A stretch of 64,000 bases of DNA from Gimesia algae (GTDB taxonomy: Bacteria > Planctomycetota > Planctomycetia > Planctomycetales > Planctomycetaceae). This document shows positions 19,433 through 29,750 of this stretch, in pieces; position 1 is the first letter of the stretch; every line of letters starts with the position of its first letter. The position numbers and the translations under genes were made by a program. The notes below the pieces were generated by a model. The model made no database searches. It saw only the letters and a program-made list of their open reading frames with translations, and was not told the DNA's origin. Location: contig NZ_CP036343.1 in assembly GCF_007746795.1 (NCBI RefSeq), positions 7,445,029-7,509,028 on the forward strand. Reading direction: 5' to 3'.

Positions 19433-21607
19433 TTAATCCACCCAGTGCAGGACGTTGCGGATGATGGACCAGCGTGGGGGGGGAGGGTCGATGATTTCGC
19501 CGAGGATCCAGTATTTGTAGAGGGTGTCGAAGACGCCTTCTTTCTTTTTGAGTTCGAGCCAGACTTCCATGAATTCTTCGAATTCGATGTCGTGGGCACC
19601 CAGGTAATACATGGGGACGCGAATATTTTTCTTGAAGGGATTGATCACTGAGAATTTCGGATAGAGCAGCGTCCAGGCGGCTCCCGTTTCTGCACTGGTG
19701 ACCAGCAGATCGGCGTGAGAGGCGTTGCCTTCAAAGAAGTCTTCTTCCGAATTGATGGAAACAAAGGTGGCATTGGGAAAATATTCGTGGGCTTTTTCGT
19801 CGTAGAAACTGTTGGCGACGACCGCGATTTTCAGATCGGCGGAATGGCGTAATTTGTCGAACTCCAGGAAATCGACTTTGCGGAAGTCAGGCAGGACCAG
19901 TGCCAGCGTCACATCCATGTAAGAATCGGCAACGGGGAACGCGGTGGCCCGTTCGATCGTCCCTTCCAGACCGGACATGGCCAGATCGAAATGATCCTGA
20001 TTCAGCTGACTGACCAGTGTTTGCGGGGTAAAGGGAACGAATTCGATATCAACTCCCAGGTCGAGTGCCAATCGATGGGCCATATCGATGTCGAGGCCGA
20101 CCAGTTGTCCGCGATCATTGAAGTAGGAAAAGGGAAGCCGCTTGGCGTCGAAGCCCAGCCGAATGGTCCCCCGGCGGCGGATGCGATTGATGCGGGTTTC
20201 GGCGGACTGAATGGGATCGGGGTTGGGCGCGGATTCTTTTAGTACGATCTCTTTGACGCCGGGAAAGAGCAGCTGGCGATCGGCGATCAGTGCCTTGGAC
20301 TGGTAGACATCCTTGAAAGTGTAGTTGAGTACCGCATGAATGCTGGCAATGACAACACCCGCGACACACAATGAAAACAGCGACCACGAGATGAACCGCT
20401 TCCATTGAATCTTCAGCGTGCCGGAAAGCGAAGCAGCGGCGAGGATCGCGAAGGAAAACAGGTAAACTGAACGCAGGGCATCCCCCAGACGGGTGGTGTA
20501 GATGCCGACCGCAAGATAAAGCTGGAAAATATCGTGGGGAATGTGCATCAGGTCGAGCAGCCAGGGAATGGTGACGGCTGGCTTGGCGAAGGAACCGGCC
20601 ATTCCCAGCGAGAGGAAGCGGGGATATTCTTCGGGCAGCATACTGGCGCCATAAAACCAGGCGGAAAAGGGAATAAAAATCAACCCGATAATCCGCCCCA
20701 GATCGGGAAAAGGAAAGACGAGCGGAATGAGGACATCAGGTGAGCCTCCCGTTTCATCTTTTTCCAGATGATAGCGATCCAGAATTTCGCGGGCCGCTTC
20801 GACGATGAGAGGCAGAACGGCAAAGGTGCTGCCCAGCACAAACGAGGCGATGACCGCAGTCTGTGAGACTTTGAGCGCATCCCAGTAGCGCACCGGAGTG
20901 CAGACAGAGATCAGCATCGGGAGAATGCCGACCGCCAGCAGGAGCGTGGCGGCAGAAAAGGTGATGAGGTAAGCCTGTAGCAGTCCGAATTTTTCAAAGG
21001 GGAGCGTGCCCATGGCATAAGAGACGATAGCAAATATCCCGATGGGCGAAACATGGACGATCATACGATTGAGCCGCATCAAAGCGTTGACGGCGACGGA
21101 CAAGGGTTCAAGCAGGCGTTCGCGTTTGGGAATGCCACTGATGGCGATGCCCATACCAATCGAAAACAGTACGACGGCAGGAACCGCATTATTGGCGAGT
21201 GAGAAAAAAGGATTTGAGGGGATGAACAGGTCATAGAGGCTTTCGGTCTTCGGTCCATCAATGATACTGGTACTGAAGAATGCGCCTTTCTGCCAGAAGG
21301 GAAAGGAGAGCGACATCAAGCAGACACTAAACAACCCGATACACCAGAGAATCAGCAGCAGCACGATGACAGTAAACGCCATGTTGCGAGTCTGTCGGAT
21401 TGAGATGCGGCCCAGATTTAAAATCAGCGAGAGTGTGATGTAAGGTAAAACCGTCATCTGCAGCAGACCGATGAAGACATCGCCGACCGCTTTCAGGGGG
21501 GAACACAGGTCGCCAAAAAAGAGTCCGCACATGATCCCCAGCCCCAGACTCGTTAGAATCCAAGTGGTCAAGCCGGGCTTAAAATGTGACAGAGTAACTT
21601 TTCCCAT
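19433..21607 (-). CDS. Dicarboxylate/cation symporter (SDF family) fused to a periplasmic amino-acid-type binding domain
   Basis: A 724-residue protein; ATG at 21607 chosen over a GTG at 21628. Residues of about 10-405 are an SDF (Na+/H+-dicarboxylate symporter) transporter with 8 hydrophobic segments, VFIGLLQMTVLPYITLSLI and the loop GSTFAVLPLIVEAA. The usual NMDGT motif of transmembrane segment 7 is missing (LGRIIGLIFIPFSAWF instead). An extra hydrophobic segment (about residues 405-435) then leads to an SBP_bac_3 domain (about 475-715) with the start RRGTIRLGFDAKRLPFSY and the typical GLDIDMAHRLALDLGV. The extra segment would place that domain in the periplasm, next to the transporter mouth. 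The fusion itself is read directly; the topology is inferred. Confidence 0.85.
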   Translation of the reverse strand: MGKVTLSHFKPGLTTWILTSLGLGIMCGLFFGDLCSPLKAVGDVFIGLLQMTVLPYITLSLILNLGRISIRQTRNMAFTVIVLLLILWCIGLFSVCLMSLSFPFWQKGAFFSTSIIDGPKTESLYDLFIPSNPFFSLANNAVPAVVLFSIGMGIAISGIPKRERLLEPLSVAVNALMRLNRMIVHVSPIGIFAIVSYAMGTLPFEKFGLLQAYLITFSAATLLLAVGILPMLISVCTPVRYWDALKVSQTAVIASFVLGSTFAVLPLIVEAAREILDRYHLEKDETGGSPDVLIPLVFPFPDLGRIIGLIFIPFSAWFYGASMLPEEYPRFLSLGMAGSFAKPAVTIPWLLDLMHIPHDIFQLYLAVGIYTTRLGDALRSVYLFSFAILAAASLSGTLKIQWKRFISWSLFSLCVAGVVIASIHAVLNYTFKDVYQSKALIADRQLLFPGVKEIVLKESAPNPDPIQSAETRINRIRRRGTIRLGFDAKRLPFSYFNDRGQLVGLDIDMAHRLALDLGVDIEFVPFTPQTLVSQLNQDHFDLAMSGLEGTIERATAFPVADSYMDVTLALVLPDFRKVDFLEFDKLRHSADLKIAVVANSFYDEKAHEYFPNATFVSINSEEDFFEGNASHADLLVTSAETGAAWTLLYPKFSVINPFKKNIRVPMYYLGAHDIEFEEFMEVWLELKKKEGVFDTLYKYWILGEIIDPPPPRWSIIRNVLHWVD

Positions 21608-21831
21608 TCGCCAGATCCTTGAGCACACAGGTATCAGGATTTTGAAAATGATCCTGTCTTAGCGCAAATCTCGATACTTGTCGTGGATAAATTCTTGCCG
21701 GAAGTGTATGGTTCCCTTGAAGATACCGTTCCTAACGTAACCTTCACAGTGAGTCCGGACAATCATTGTATTCCTCCGAATCTGGATTCTTAACAGAAAA
21801 CCCTTTCTATCACCAGACTTATCGAATCAGC

Positions 21832-22407
21832 ATGTCCTTTTCCATCACGTATCATAGTCAGCAGTTCAGTTTTGACACGACGCCTGCACTGTTTTCTCCC
21901 AAAGGCCTGGATCGAGGAACCGAGGCGATGCTCTCCACGGTCACTTTTGCGGCGGGTGAACGAGTGCTGGATCTGGGCTGTGGATGTGGCGTGGTGGGAA
22001 TCCTGGCTGCAAGCATAGTCGGTGCGGAAAATGTCGTGATGACAGACGTCGATGCAGACGCAATACTCATCTCACAAAGGAACGCGGAACGCAATGCCGC
22101 CCGAAGCGTGACGGTTCTACAGAGCGATGGTTTTCGCGATCATGGGGAAACCGACTTCGACTGGATCCTCTCTAACCCGCCATACCATGAAGACTTTTCC
22201 GTCGCCAAGAATTTCATTATGAAGGGATTCAACCGGTTGAAGATCGGCGGAAAGCTGGTGATGGTCACACGTCGACGGCTGTGGTACCAGAAGAAACTGA
22301 CCAGCATTTTCGGCGGGACCGAAGTGCATGAAATTGACGGTTACTTTGTGTTTCATGCCGAGAAACGCCGCGACAGTTATGCGGCGCGGAAGCGCCGCAA
22401 CCGGTAA
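21832..22407 (+). CDS. Class I SAM-dependent methyltransferase, RsmC/MTS-like
   Basis: A 191-residue protein. The ATG at 21832 is preferred over a TTG at 21766. Motif I is VLDLGCGCGVVGILAA near residue 42, the acidic motif II (VVMTDVDADAI) follows, and SNPPYHEDF gives the (N/D)PPY catalytic motif. This is the layout of small RNA guanine N2 methyltransferases (RsmC, RlmG C-terminal half). The C-terminus is strongly basic (AARKRRNR), as expected for RNA binding. It converges on carB. Confidence 0.8.
   Translation: MSFSITYHSQQFSFDTTPALFSPKGLDRGTEAMLSTVTFAAGERVLDLGCGCGVVGILAASIVGAENVVMTDVDADAILISQRNAERNAARSVTVLQSDGFRDHGETDFDWILSNPPYHEDFSVAKNFIMKGFNRLKIGGKLVMVTRRRLWYQKKLTSIFGGTEVHEIDGYFVFHAEKRRDSYAARKRRNR
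22381..22398. other. GC-rich stem-loop with GGAA tetraloop at end of gene
   Basis: A perfect 7-base stem (GCGGCGC and GCGCCGC) closes a GGAA tetraloop, a very stable GNRA type. It lies inside the last codons of the methyltransferase gene, 6 bases before its stop. It may mark the transcript end, but no T run follows, and it codes for the basic C-terminal residues. Confidence 0.35.
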
Positions 22408-22435
22408 AGAATCTGTGAAACAAGCTGACGGAAAT

Positions 22436-22467
22436 TCAGGGAACATCCGGAGAAAGATAATCCCTGA
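22436..22467. terminator. Possible stem-loop between convergent genes
   Basis: TCAGGGA (22436-22442) and TCCCTGA (22461-22467) form a perfect 7-base stem with an 18-base loop between the methyltransferase and carB stops. No U tract is present, so this is a weak terminator candidate. Confidence 0.3.
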
Positions 22468-22477
22468 TACCCGTGAA

Positions 22478-25400
22478 TCACATATCGGCCATCCAGTCCT
22501 GCAGGGCACGGACCTGGGGAGTCGCATCTTCGGCGAGTGCTTCCAGCGCTTTGACGACCGCCAGACAGCCGGGGATCGTGGTGACGCAGGTGACGCCGTA
22601 CGAAACGGAAGCTGAACGGATTTTACCTTCGTCGGTTCGTGATCCTTTGCCGCTGGGCGTGTTGAAGATGAACTGCACTTCCTGGTTGGCCATCATGTCC
22701 AGCAGGTTCGGTCGTCCTTCTTTCAGCTTCTTGACAGTCGCCACTTCAAGGCCTGCTTCTTTGAGGACACGGGCAGTGCCTGACGTCGAAACAATTTTGA
22801 AACCCAGTTCGATCAACCGTCGCGCCGGTTCGATGATCATGTCCTTGTAGACATCAGCCATACTGATGAAGACCGTGCCTTCGGAAGGCAGGCTGGTGCT
22901 GGCAGCGAGCTGACTTTTGGCAAACGCCATTGCGAAACCATCCGAGATGCCCATAACTTCTCCGGTCGAACGCATTTCGGGTCCGAGGATAATATCAACG
23001 CCGAGGAAGCGGGAGAACGGGAACACACTTTCCTTGACGGAAGTATGTTTGGGTACGGGTTCTTTTGTGATTCCCTGTTCAAGCAGCGAAACTCCCGCCA
23101 TCACTTTAGCGGCGATGCGCGGCAGGGAAATTCCAGTCGCTTTGGAAACAAACGGCGATGTCCGGCTGGCACGGGGATTGACTTCCAGGATGTAGACCTT
23201 GTATTCGTCATCGGTCTTTTTGACAGCGAACTGAATATTCATCAGCCCTCTGACTTTGAGCTCGCGTGCGAGGGCGTGTGTGGCGCGTTTGATTTCATTG
23301 ATGACCGATTCAGGGAGTGAGTGTGGCGGAAGCACACAGGCCGAGTCACCGGAATGCACGCCGGCTTCTTCGATATGTTCCATCACACCACCGACCAGAG
23401 TGGTAATGCCATCCGAGATGGCGTCGACGTCGACTTCGATCGCATCTTCCAGGAAGCGGTCGACGAGAACCGGATGATCGGGAGAAGCATTGACGGCTTC
23501 ATTCATGTACCGCACGAGCGATTCTTCATCGTAGCAGATTTCCATGGCGCGACCGCCGAGTACATAGCTGGGACGAACGAGAATCGGATAACCGATTTTG
23601 TTAGCGACGTTGCGTGCGCTTTCGGTATCTGTGGCGATGCCGTTGGGAGGCTGATGCAGTTCGAGCTTTTCGAGAATCGCCTGAAAACGTTCACGGTCTT
23701 CAGCGGCGTCGATCATTTCAGGGCTGGTACCGATAATGTTGACACCGGCGGCTTCGAGACCACGCGCCAGGTTGAGTGGCGTCTGTCCGCCAAACTGCAC
23801 GATCACACCATCGGGCTTCATGCGGTCACAGATATTCAAGACGTCTTCAGTGGTCAATGGTTCGAAGAACAGATGGTCCGAAGTGTCATAGTCGGTCGAA
23901 ACGGTTTCGGGGTTCGAGTTGACCATGATGCTTTCGATACCGAGTTCCTGCAAAGCGAAGGAGGCCTGGCAACAACAGTAATCGAATTCAATCCCCTGCC
24001 CGATACGGTTCGGTCCGCCGCCCAGAATCATGATGCGGCGTTTGTGATCGGGATTCGCAGGAGTTTCGTCTTCCTGCTCATAAGTGGAATAGAAGTAAGG
24101 TGTAAAGGCTTCGAATTCCGCGGCACAGGTATCGACCTGCTTAAATGTTGCTTCAATACCGAGCCCTTTGCGATACTGGCGGACATCCATTTCGGTTGAA
24201 TCAAGCCAGAAGGCGAGCTGTTTATCCGAATAGCCGGCCTGCTTGGCTTTTTTCATGGCGGCATAGTCCATGTCCTCCAGGCGGGAAAGCTGACGCATTT
24301 CGTCTTCCAGTTCCACCAGTTGCCGGATGTGATTGAGGAACCAGGGATCGATGTCGCTGAGCTCGTGAATCTGCTCGGTTGTCATTCCCAGTTTGAACGC
24401 GTAACGAATATAGAAAACTCGATCTTCGTTGGGAACCGAAAGTTTGGACTGGATCGTATCCTTCGAAGGTTGTTTGGGAGTCCCCCACAGATCTTTCTTT
24501 CCGCCTCCCAGTCCAAAGTGACCGATTTCCAGGCCACGCAGTGCTTTCTGCAGTGATTCTTTGAAAGTACGGCCGATGGACATGGTTTCGCCGACCGATT
24601 TCATCTGCACGGTCAGAACCGGGTCAGCATCCGGAAATTTTTCGAATGTCCAGCGGGGGATTTTGGTGACGACGTAGTCGATGGTTGGCTCGAAACAGGC
24701 AAAGGTTTCGCGTGTGATGTCGTTTCGAATTTCGTCGAGTCGATAACCGACGGCCAGCTTCGCGGCAATTTTAGCGATCGGGAAGCCGGTTGCTTTGGAA
24801 GCCAGCGCACTGGAGCGGCTGACGCGGGGGTTCATTTCGATAATCGTCATGCGTCCCGTATCGGGATTGATGGCAAACTGGACATTGGAGCCCCCGGTTT
24901 CGACACCGATCTCGCGCATACAGGAGATCGTGGCATCCCGCATCCTCTGGTATTCTTTATCGGTCAGTGTTTGTGCCGGCGCGACCGTGATGGAGTCACC
25001 GGTATGCACGCCCATGGGGTCGAAGTTTTCGATGGCGCAGATGATGACAACATTGTCAGCCTGATCGCGCATGACTTCCATCTCGTATTCTTTCCAGCCG
25101 AGGATGGATTCTTCGAGCAGCACTTCATTGACAGGTGACAAGGCCAGACCACTACGGACTTTTTCATCGAACTCTTCGCGATTGTACGCCACACCGCCCC
25201 CGGTTCCCCCGAGTGTGTAGCTGGCACGAATGATGATCGGCAGGCCGATATCTTTCATGGCTACGTTGGCTTCTTCCATGTTATGCACAACGGAGCTGCG
25301 GGGGCAGTCGAGGCCGATTTTGGTCATTGCTTCTTTGAACTGATCGCGGCTTTCCGCTTTGGCGATAACTGCTTCTTTGGCACCGATGAGTTCCACGCCC

Positions 25401-25732
25401 AGTTGATCGAGAATGCCACGCCGGGCAAGATCCATCGCGGCGTTCAAACCGGTTTGACCACCGAGGGTCGGCAGCAGGGCATCGGGTTTTTCGATCTCGA
25501 TGACTTTCTGAATGTACTGCCAGGTAATTGGTTCGATATAAGTGCGATGTGCTGTTTCCGGATCAGTCATGATCGTGGCCGGGTTCGAATTTACCAGTAC
25601 GACCTCATAACCATCTTCTCGCAGTGCCTTACAGGCCTGGGTTCCGGAATAGTCAAATTCACAAGCCTGGCCGATCACAATGGGGCCGGAACCAATGATC
25701 AATATTTTATGAATGTCGTCGCGTCTGGGCAC
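22478..25732 (-). CDS. carB: Carbamoyl phosphate synthase large subunit
   Basis: A 1084-residue protein, close to the usual length of about 1075. It starts at GTG 25732 ([30 protein letters not shown]). It shows the two ATP-grasp halves: the first with the [19 protein letters not shown] context, the second with [17 protein letters not shown], and an allosteric MGS-type C-terminal domain (from about residue 950). It makes carbamoyl phosphate from bicarbonate, ATP and glutamine-derived ammonia for arginine and pyrimidine synthesis, together with CarA, which is not in this window. It converges on the methyltransferase gene and its upstream region is 700 bp free of genes. Confidence 0.97.
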   Translation of the reverse strand: MPRRDDIHKILIIGSGPIVIGQACEFDYSGTQACKALREDGYEVVLVNSNPATIMTDPETAHRTYIEPITWQYIQKVIEIEKPDALLPTLGGQTGLNAAMDLARRGILDQLGVELIGAKEAVIAKAESRDQFKEAMTKIGLDCPRSSVVHNMEEANVAMKDIGLPIIIRASYTLGGTGGGVAYNREEFDEKVRSGLALSPVNEVLLEESILGWKEYEMEVMRDQADNVVIICAIENFDPMGVHTGDSITVAPAQTLTDKEYQRMRDATISCMREIGVETGGSNVQFAINPDTGRMTIIEMNPRVSRSSALASKATGFPIAKIAAKLAVGYRLDEIRNDITRETFACFEPTIDYVVTKIPRWTFEKFPDADPVLTVQMKSVGETMSIGRTFKESLQKALRGLEIGHFGLGGGKKDLWGTPKQPSKDTIQSKLSVPNEDRVFYIRYAFKLGMTTEQIHELSDIDPWFLNHIRQLVELEDEMRQLSRLEDMDYAAMKKAKQAGYSDKQLAFWLDSTEMDVRQYRKGLGIEATFKQVDTCAAEFEAFTPYFYSTYEQEDETPANPDHKRRIMILGGGPNRIGQGIEFDYCCCQASFALQELGIESIMVNSNPETVSTDYDTSDHLFFEPLTTEDVLNICDRMKPDGVIVQFGGQTPLNLARGLEAAGVNIIGTSPEMIDAAEDRERFQAILEKLELHQPPNGIATDTESARNVANKIGYPILVRPSYVLGGRAMEICYDEESLVRYMNEAVNASPDHPVLVDRFLEDAIEVDVDAISDGITTLVGGVMEHIEEAGVHSGDSACVLPPHSLPESVINEIKRATHALARELKVRGLMNIQFAVKKTDDEYKVYILEVNPRASRTSPFVSKATGISLPRIAAKVMAGVSLLEQGITKEPVPKHTSVKESVFPFSRFLGVDIILGPEMRSTGEVMGISDGFAMAFAKSQLAASTSLPSEGTVFISMADVYKDMIIEPARRLIELGFKIVSTSGTARVLKEAGLEVATVKKLKEGRPNLLDMMANQEVQFIFNTPSGKGSRTDEGKIRSASVSYGVTCVTTIPGCLAVVKALEALAEDATPQVRALQDWMADM

Positions 25733-26434
25733 TTTCTCGGATCACTTTCACAGCAAATGTACATTATTTTCTGGCTCTGAGACCTTTCTCTGCGCAAATC
25801 TTCCCAACGTTAACAAGCACACCAGAATAATCAAGCAAGGCAGACCAGAAAGTACCAGAACCGGCTTTGAAACGTCGTCAATCTGAAATCACACCGGTAT
25901 GAACAATGCCTGACACTGACAGCAGTGAGATTCTCAAGCCAGTTCCACCAACCTGGATACTTTTGTACGGTAATATTATGAGCCAGCATTGCCTTTAGTA
26001 ACATGCATCGCGAGCTGCAGCAATAATTCCTTTTATTGCTTCCTTTCAGAACAATAAAACCGGATGCACGCTTTAAGCCGGTCGCAATGGCCTGATCTGT
26101 AGCCGATGCATTTCTCTAAGTGATGATTTAGAAACTCTTTGTTTTAAGGGAGGGATTTTACCCCTCTCTTTCGTTCATCAATACAGGATAAAACCTTCCC
26201 CTCCTTATGGATAAAGGGATTTCACGCATATTGCTCTGTCGGGTGAACAGGTAATGTGATTTTGTTGATCTACGACACATGTTGACAAAAAAGAACATAA
26301 ACTTTTTCTGAATGAAACGATGCTCTGTTTTATTCCCAAAACTGAAAATCTTCCCTGAGTGTGTGCGTGAGAACACGTCCGGAAATTCAGGAAGTTTAAG
26401 ATAAACTGCTTCGTCAGATACATGAGTCGAAATC
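25733..26434. other. Gene-free divergent region upstream of carB and the ammonium-transporter kinase
   Basis: This 702-bp stretch holds no gene that I can support; the few open frames are short, AT-rich and without a plausible product. It must contain the promoters of both divergent genes. Features seen: a small stem GAGGG/CCCTC around 26150-26165 and a short CACTG/CAGTG palindrome near 25915. No riboswitch or pyrimidine attenuator was recognised. Confidence 0.5.
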
Positions 26435-29086
26435 ATGGAACTCCATCAACAAATTGACATCCTCTGGATTTTAGTCTGCAGTATTTTTGTCCTGTTTATG
26501 CAGGCGGGTTTCTGCTGTCTGGAATCTGGTCTTTCGCGCTCTAAAAACAGCATCCACGTCGCCATAAAAAATATTGTCGATGTAAGTATTGTGGGAATTC
26601 TGTACTGGATTTTCGGATTCGGGCTGATGTTTGGTACGACCACCGGTGGTTTGATCGGCACCACTCATTTTCCGTTCACGAATTCAGGTTCCGATATATT
26701 TCTATCCGCGTTTTTCCTGTTTCAACTGATGCTGTGTGCGACAGCCGCCACAATCGCTTCGGGTGCCTCTGCCGAACGAATGCGTTTTACCGCTTATTTG
26801 ATTCTTTCGATCGTTCTGGGGGGAATCATCTATCCAGTGTTTGGACACTGGGCCTGGACCAGTCATTTTGCGGGAAAAGCGCCCGGCTGGCTGGAGTCAC
26901 TGGGATTCCGGGATTTCAGCGGTTCGACAGTCGTGCATTCCCTGGGCGCATGGGCTGCGCTGGCATCGATCATGATTATCGGGCCTCGTATTGGAAAATT
27001 CGATAAACGGGCCGGTTCAAAAAAATTACGAGGTCACAATCTGACGCTGGCCACGACCGGGGTCTTTGTTCTCTGGATGGGCTGGTTTGGATTTAACGGC
27101 GGAAGTGAATTTGGTTTTACATCACATGTACCACAGATCTTTATTAATACTTTTCTGGCTTCTGCCTGTGGTGCCGTCACTATGCTGGTGTGGCAGTTCT
27201 ATCAGCGGAAACAGATCGAAATCGAAAACATTCTGAATGGTCTGCTGGCAGGTCTGGTCGCCAGCAGTGCCAGCTGTGATGCGGTCTCACCGGCATCAGC
27301 CGTGGTGATTGGAATTATCGCTGCGATCGTCATGGAAGCGGGTGTCTGGGTTCTGGAGCGATTCCAGCTTGATGACACGATCGGAGTCATTCCCGTACAT
27401 GGTTTTGCTGGTGTCTGGGGCACACTGGCAGTCGCATTGTTTCTTCCTGCAGAACTCCTGTCGCATTCCCGATGGGAACAGTTTCTGATCCAGGCATTGG
27501 GTTGTGCCGTCTGCTTCATCTGGTGCTTTTCTTTCTGCTGGGTCACTTTACGGGTCATCAGCCAATTTGTTCGACTGCGTGCGACCAAAGATGAAGAAAA
27601 ACTCGGTCTGAATATGGCAGAGCATGGTGCCACTTCTGAAATGTATGACTTGTTGAACCTGATGGAACTGCATATTCAAGGCGATTCCGATCTGGAAGAT
27701 GATATGGACGAATACAGCGATGTCAGCCTGATTGCAAAACAATACAACCGTGTTTCGCAAGTACGGGATCTGGCCTTAAATGAGCTGAAAGACCGGACGG
27801 AAAATCTGGAATTGACCCGCCACGAACTGGAAGAAAAAGCAGCACGCTTGAAACAGGCCAATTCAGACGCAGAAGCAGCATCACGGGCCAAGAGTGAATT
27901 TCTGGCAAACATGAGTCATGAAATCCGTACGCCAATGACAGCCGTCCTGGGATACACCGATTTGCTGATTGAAGAAAGCTGGGGACGTCCGGGCAGCATT
28001 CAATTACTGGATGTGATTAAACGCAACGGGAATTATCTGCTGGAACTGATCAATGATATCCTCGACCTCTCGAAAATTGAATCTGGAAATCTGACCATCG
28101 AAACCATTCAATTTTCTCTGCTGGAAAAACTGAAAGAAATTCAGTCTCTAATGAAAGTCCGGGCCGAACACCGGGGGTTACACTTCAAGCTGACATTTGA
28201 CGGTACAATCCCCATTCAGATTCAGAGTGATCCAACGCGGCTCAAACAGATTCTGATCAATCTGATTGGAAACGCGATCAAATTCTCGCCGGATGGTGGC
28301 AAAGTTTTAGTGGAAACAACGTTTTTGAACACCGCTACGGATAATCCACTGCTGGAATTCAAAATCCACGATACGGGGATCGGCATGACCGCCGAGCAGA
28401 TCGCCATGCTGTATCAGCCATTCGTCCAGGCAGATTCTTCTACCACACGCAAGTTTGGAGGGACTGGATTGGGGCTGGCTATCAGCAAGCGTCTGGCTGA
28501 AATGCTGGGTGGTAATCTGACATGTGAAAGTGTGCCCGGTGAAGGGACCGTCTTCACACTGACCATTGGTATTGGTAAACCGGACCCACTGAAGTTTCAT
28601 GAAAATCCACAGTTAGACTTCAAACAGATTCCAGTGATCCAGCGGGATCCGGGACTGTCTGATGTTGATTCAGAAACCATGATTACGGGAACCTGTTCGG
28701 TACTGCTGGCGGAAGACGGTGTTGATAACCAGCGTCTGATTTCCACGCTGTTAAAAAAAGAAAAAGCCCATGTAGTGCTGGCTGAAAACGGTGACATTGC
28801 AGTCCGCAGGACGTTGGATGCCGCACAACAGGGTAAACCATTTGATGTCATTCTGATGGATATGTCGATGCCGGTTCTGGATGGATATGGGGCAACCAGA
28901 AAACTGCGTGAACTGGGAATCAAAACTCCCATCATTGCTTTGACCGCGCATGCCATGACCGGGGATCGGCAGAAATGTATGGACGCCGGCTGCACGGATT
29001 ACGCGACCAAACCGGTTAACCGCGAGAAGCTCCGCAATATCGTGCTGAAGCATCAATGTCTCACTGAGACAGAGCCTGTGGCTTAG
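26435..29086 (+). CDS. Ammonium transporter fused to a hybrid sensor histidine kinase
   Basis: An 883-residue protein. Residues of about 5-390 are an Amt/Rh ammonium channel with about 11 hydrophobic segments. The pore twin histidines are present (His168 in GSTVVHSLGAW and His322 in VHGFAGVWG), so conduction or at least binding seems possible. A helical linker/coiled coil follows (about 395-480), then HisKA with His495 in SEFLANMSHEIRTPM, HATPase_c with Asn613 (GNAIKFSPDGG) and a receiver domain with phosphoacceptor Asp809 (ILMDMSMPVLDG). It should sense ammonium and phosphorylate its own receiver. It is a single gene; no GlnK or separate output regulator is next to it. Confidence 0.9.
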   Translation: MELHQQIDILWILVCSIFVLFMQAGFCCLESGLSRSKNSIHVAIKNIVDVSIVGILYWIFGFGLMFGTTTGGLIGTTHFPFTNSGSDIFLSAFFLFQLMLCATAATIASGASAERMRFTAYLILSIVLGGIIYPVFGHWAWTSHFAGKAPGWLESLGFRDFSGSTVVHSLGAWAALASIMIIGPRIGKFDKRAGSKKLRGHNLTLATTGVFVLWMGWFGFNGGSEFGFTSHVPQIFINTFLASACGAVTMLVWQFYQRKQIEIENILNGLLAGLVASSASCDAVSPASAVVIGIIAAIVMEAGVWVLERFQLDDTIGVIPVHGFAGVWGTLAVALFLPAELLSHSRWEQFLIQALGCAVCFIWCFSFCWVTLRVISQFVRLRATKDEEKLGLNMAEHGATSEMYDLLNLMELHIQGDSDLEDDMDEYSDVSLIAKQYNRVSQVRDLALNELKDRTENLELTRHELEEKAARLKQANSDAEAASRAKSEFLANMSHEIRTPMTAVLGYTDLLIEESWGRPGSIQLLDVIKRNGNYLLELINDILDLSKIESGNLTIETIQFSLLEKLKEIQSLMKVRAEHRGLHFKLTFDGTIPIQIQSDPTRLKQILINLIGNAIKFSPDGGKVLVETTFLNTATDNPLLEFKIHDTGIGMTAEQIAMLYQPFVQADSSTTRKFGGTGLGLAISKRLAEMLGGNLTCESVPGEGTVFTLTIGIGKPDPLKFHENPQLDFKQIPVIQRDPGLSDVDSETMITGTCSVLLAEDGVDNQRLISTLLKKEKAHVVLAENGDIAVRRTLDAAQQGKPFDVILMDMSMPVLDGYGATRKLRELGIKTPIIALTAHAMTGDRQKCMDAGCTDYATKPVNREKLRNIVLKHQCLTETEPVA

Positions 29087-29108
29087 ATCGCACCACATTT
29101 AACTATAG

Positions 29109-29152
29109 CGTCTCTCAATCTATTAAACTCGGTCCAAATGGACCTGGAGACG
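29109..29152. other. Nested inverted repeat between convergent genes
   Basis: The inner stem is GGTCC-AAAT-GGACC (29131-29144), with an outer pair CGTCTC/GAGACG (29109-29114 and 29147-29152). It lies between the convergent kinase and Tsr3-like genes. There is no U run after either arm, so it may be a weak terminator or an unexplained palindrome. Confidence 0.35.
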
Positions 29153-29207
29153 ATACAGTAAGTAAAAGTGAACGCCGGCTCGTCTTTCGCGTGAAAATTC
29201 TTGCGAA

Positions 29208-29666
29208 TTACGTCAGCTGATCGCGATTCAGTTCCAGAAAGCGATCTGCCCAGTAGTACCCTTCCAGCAGTCCCGTTGTATCCAGGCCCATCAGATAGTA
29301 CGCGATATAAATCGCTTCGATGGTGGCTAGCCCGGTCGTGGGATCTTCGAACTGTTTGGAGACGCGGGGGTAAGCCGTTTTCCAGTCAGGCAGGCTGCGT
29401 ACGGGCAGCTCCTGGTAATCGGGTTCCATTTTCTCTGCCAGCCGCCAGGTTCCATCCAGAACCAGCAGGCCGGAGCCTGCGTCCGCCGGACTGATCAGCG
29501 GGCCTTCCAGCCCCAGGCGTACATATCCCTGAATGCTGTCGGCTTCCTTACGGGGGTACTTCCAGAAGACAAATTCTTCATGAGTACGCAGCGGTTGCAC
29601 GGTGCATTTACTTTTGCGTTCTTTGGGGTGTACCACGATGACTGTGGGAGGATGTGAGCCGGTCAC
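29208..29666 (-). CDS. Tsr3/DTW-like aminocarboxypropyltransferase-type protein
   Basis: A 152-residue protein starting at GTG 29666. It opens with [19 protein letters not shown] and contains [15 protein letters not shown], then [34 protein letters not shown]. This pattern resembles the Tsr3 (DUF367) and DTW families, SPOUT-like enzymes that transfer the aminocarboxypropyl group of SAM to RNA (18S rRNA acp3U-type sites in Tsr3, tRNA acp3U in TapT/DTW). The exact substrate is unknown and the call is by pattern only. Confidence 0.55.
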   Translation of the reverse strand: MTGSHPPTVIVVHPKERKSKCTVQPLRTHEEFVFWKYPRKEADSIQGYVRLGLEGPLISPADAGSGLLVLDGTWRLAEKMEPDYQELPVRSLPDWKTAYPRVSKQFEDPTTGLATIEAIYIAYYLMGLDTTGLLEGYYWADRFLELNRDQLT

Positions 29667-29750
29667 TGCTTCGGTCTTATCATCTAATGTGCCCGCATTT
29701 GCATTTCAGGCGCAGTTTGTGAATGGATAGAGATTACACAGGAAACCGGT

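Noticed and set aside
26220..26235. A sigma-54-like element (TTTCACGCATATTGCT) before the ammonium-transporter kinase.
   Set aside because: The essential GG of the -24 part is TT here, so the match to the consensus is not acceptable.
26158..26436. A 92-codon minus-strand frame upstream of the ammonium-transporter kinase.
   Set aside because: No plausible product and it lies in the divergent promoter region.
29318..29333. A GGTGGCTAGC string similar to the REP-like core.
   Set aside because: It lies inside the Tsr3-like coding region and lacks a matching second arm.
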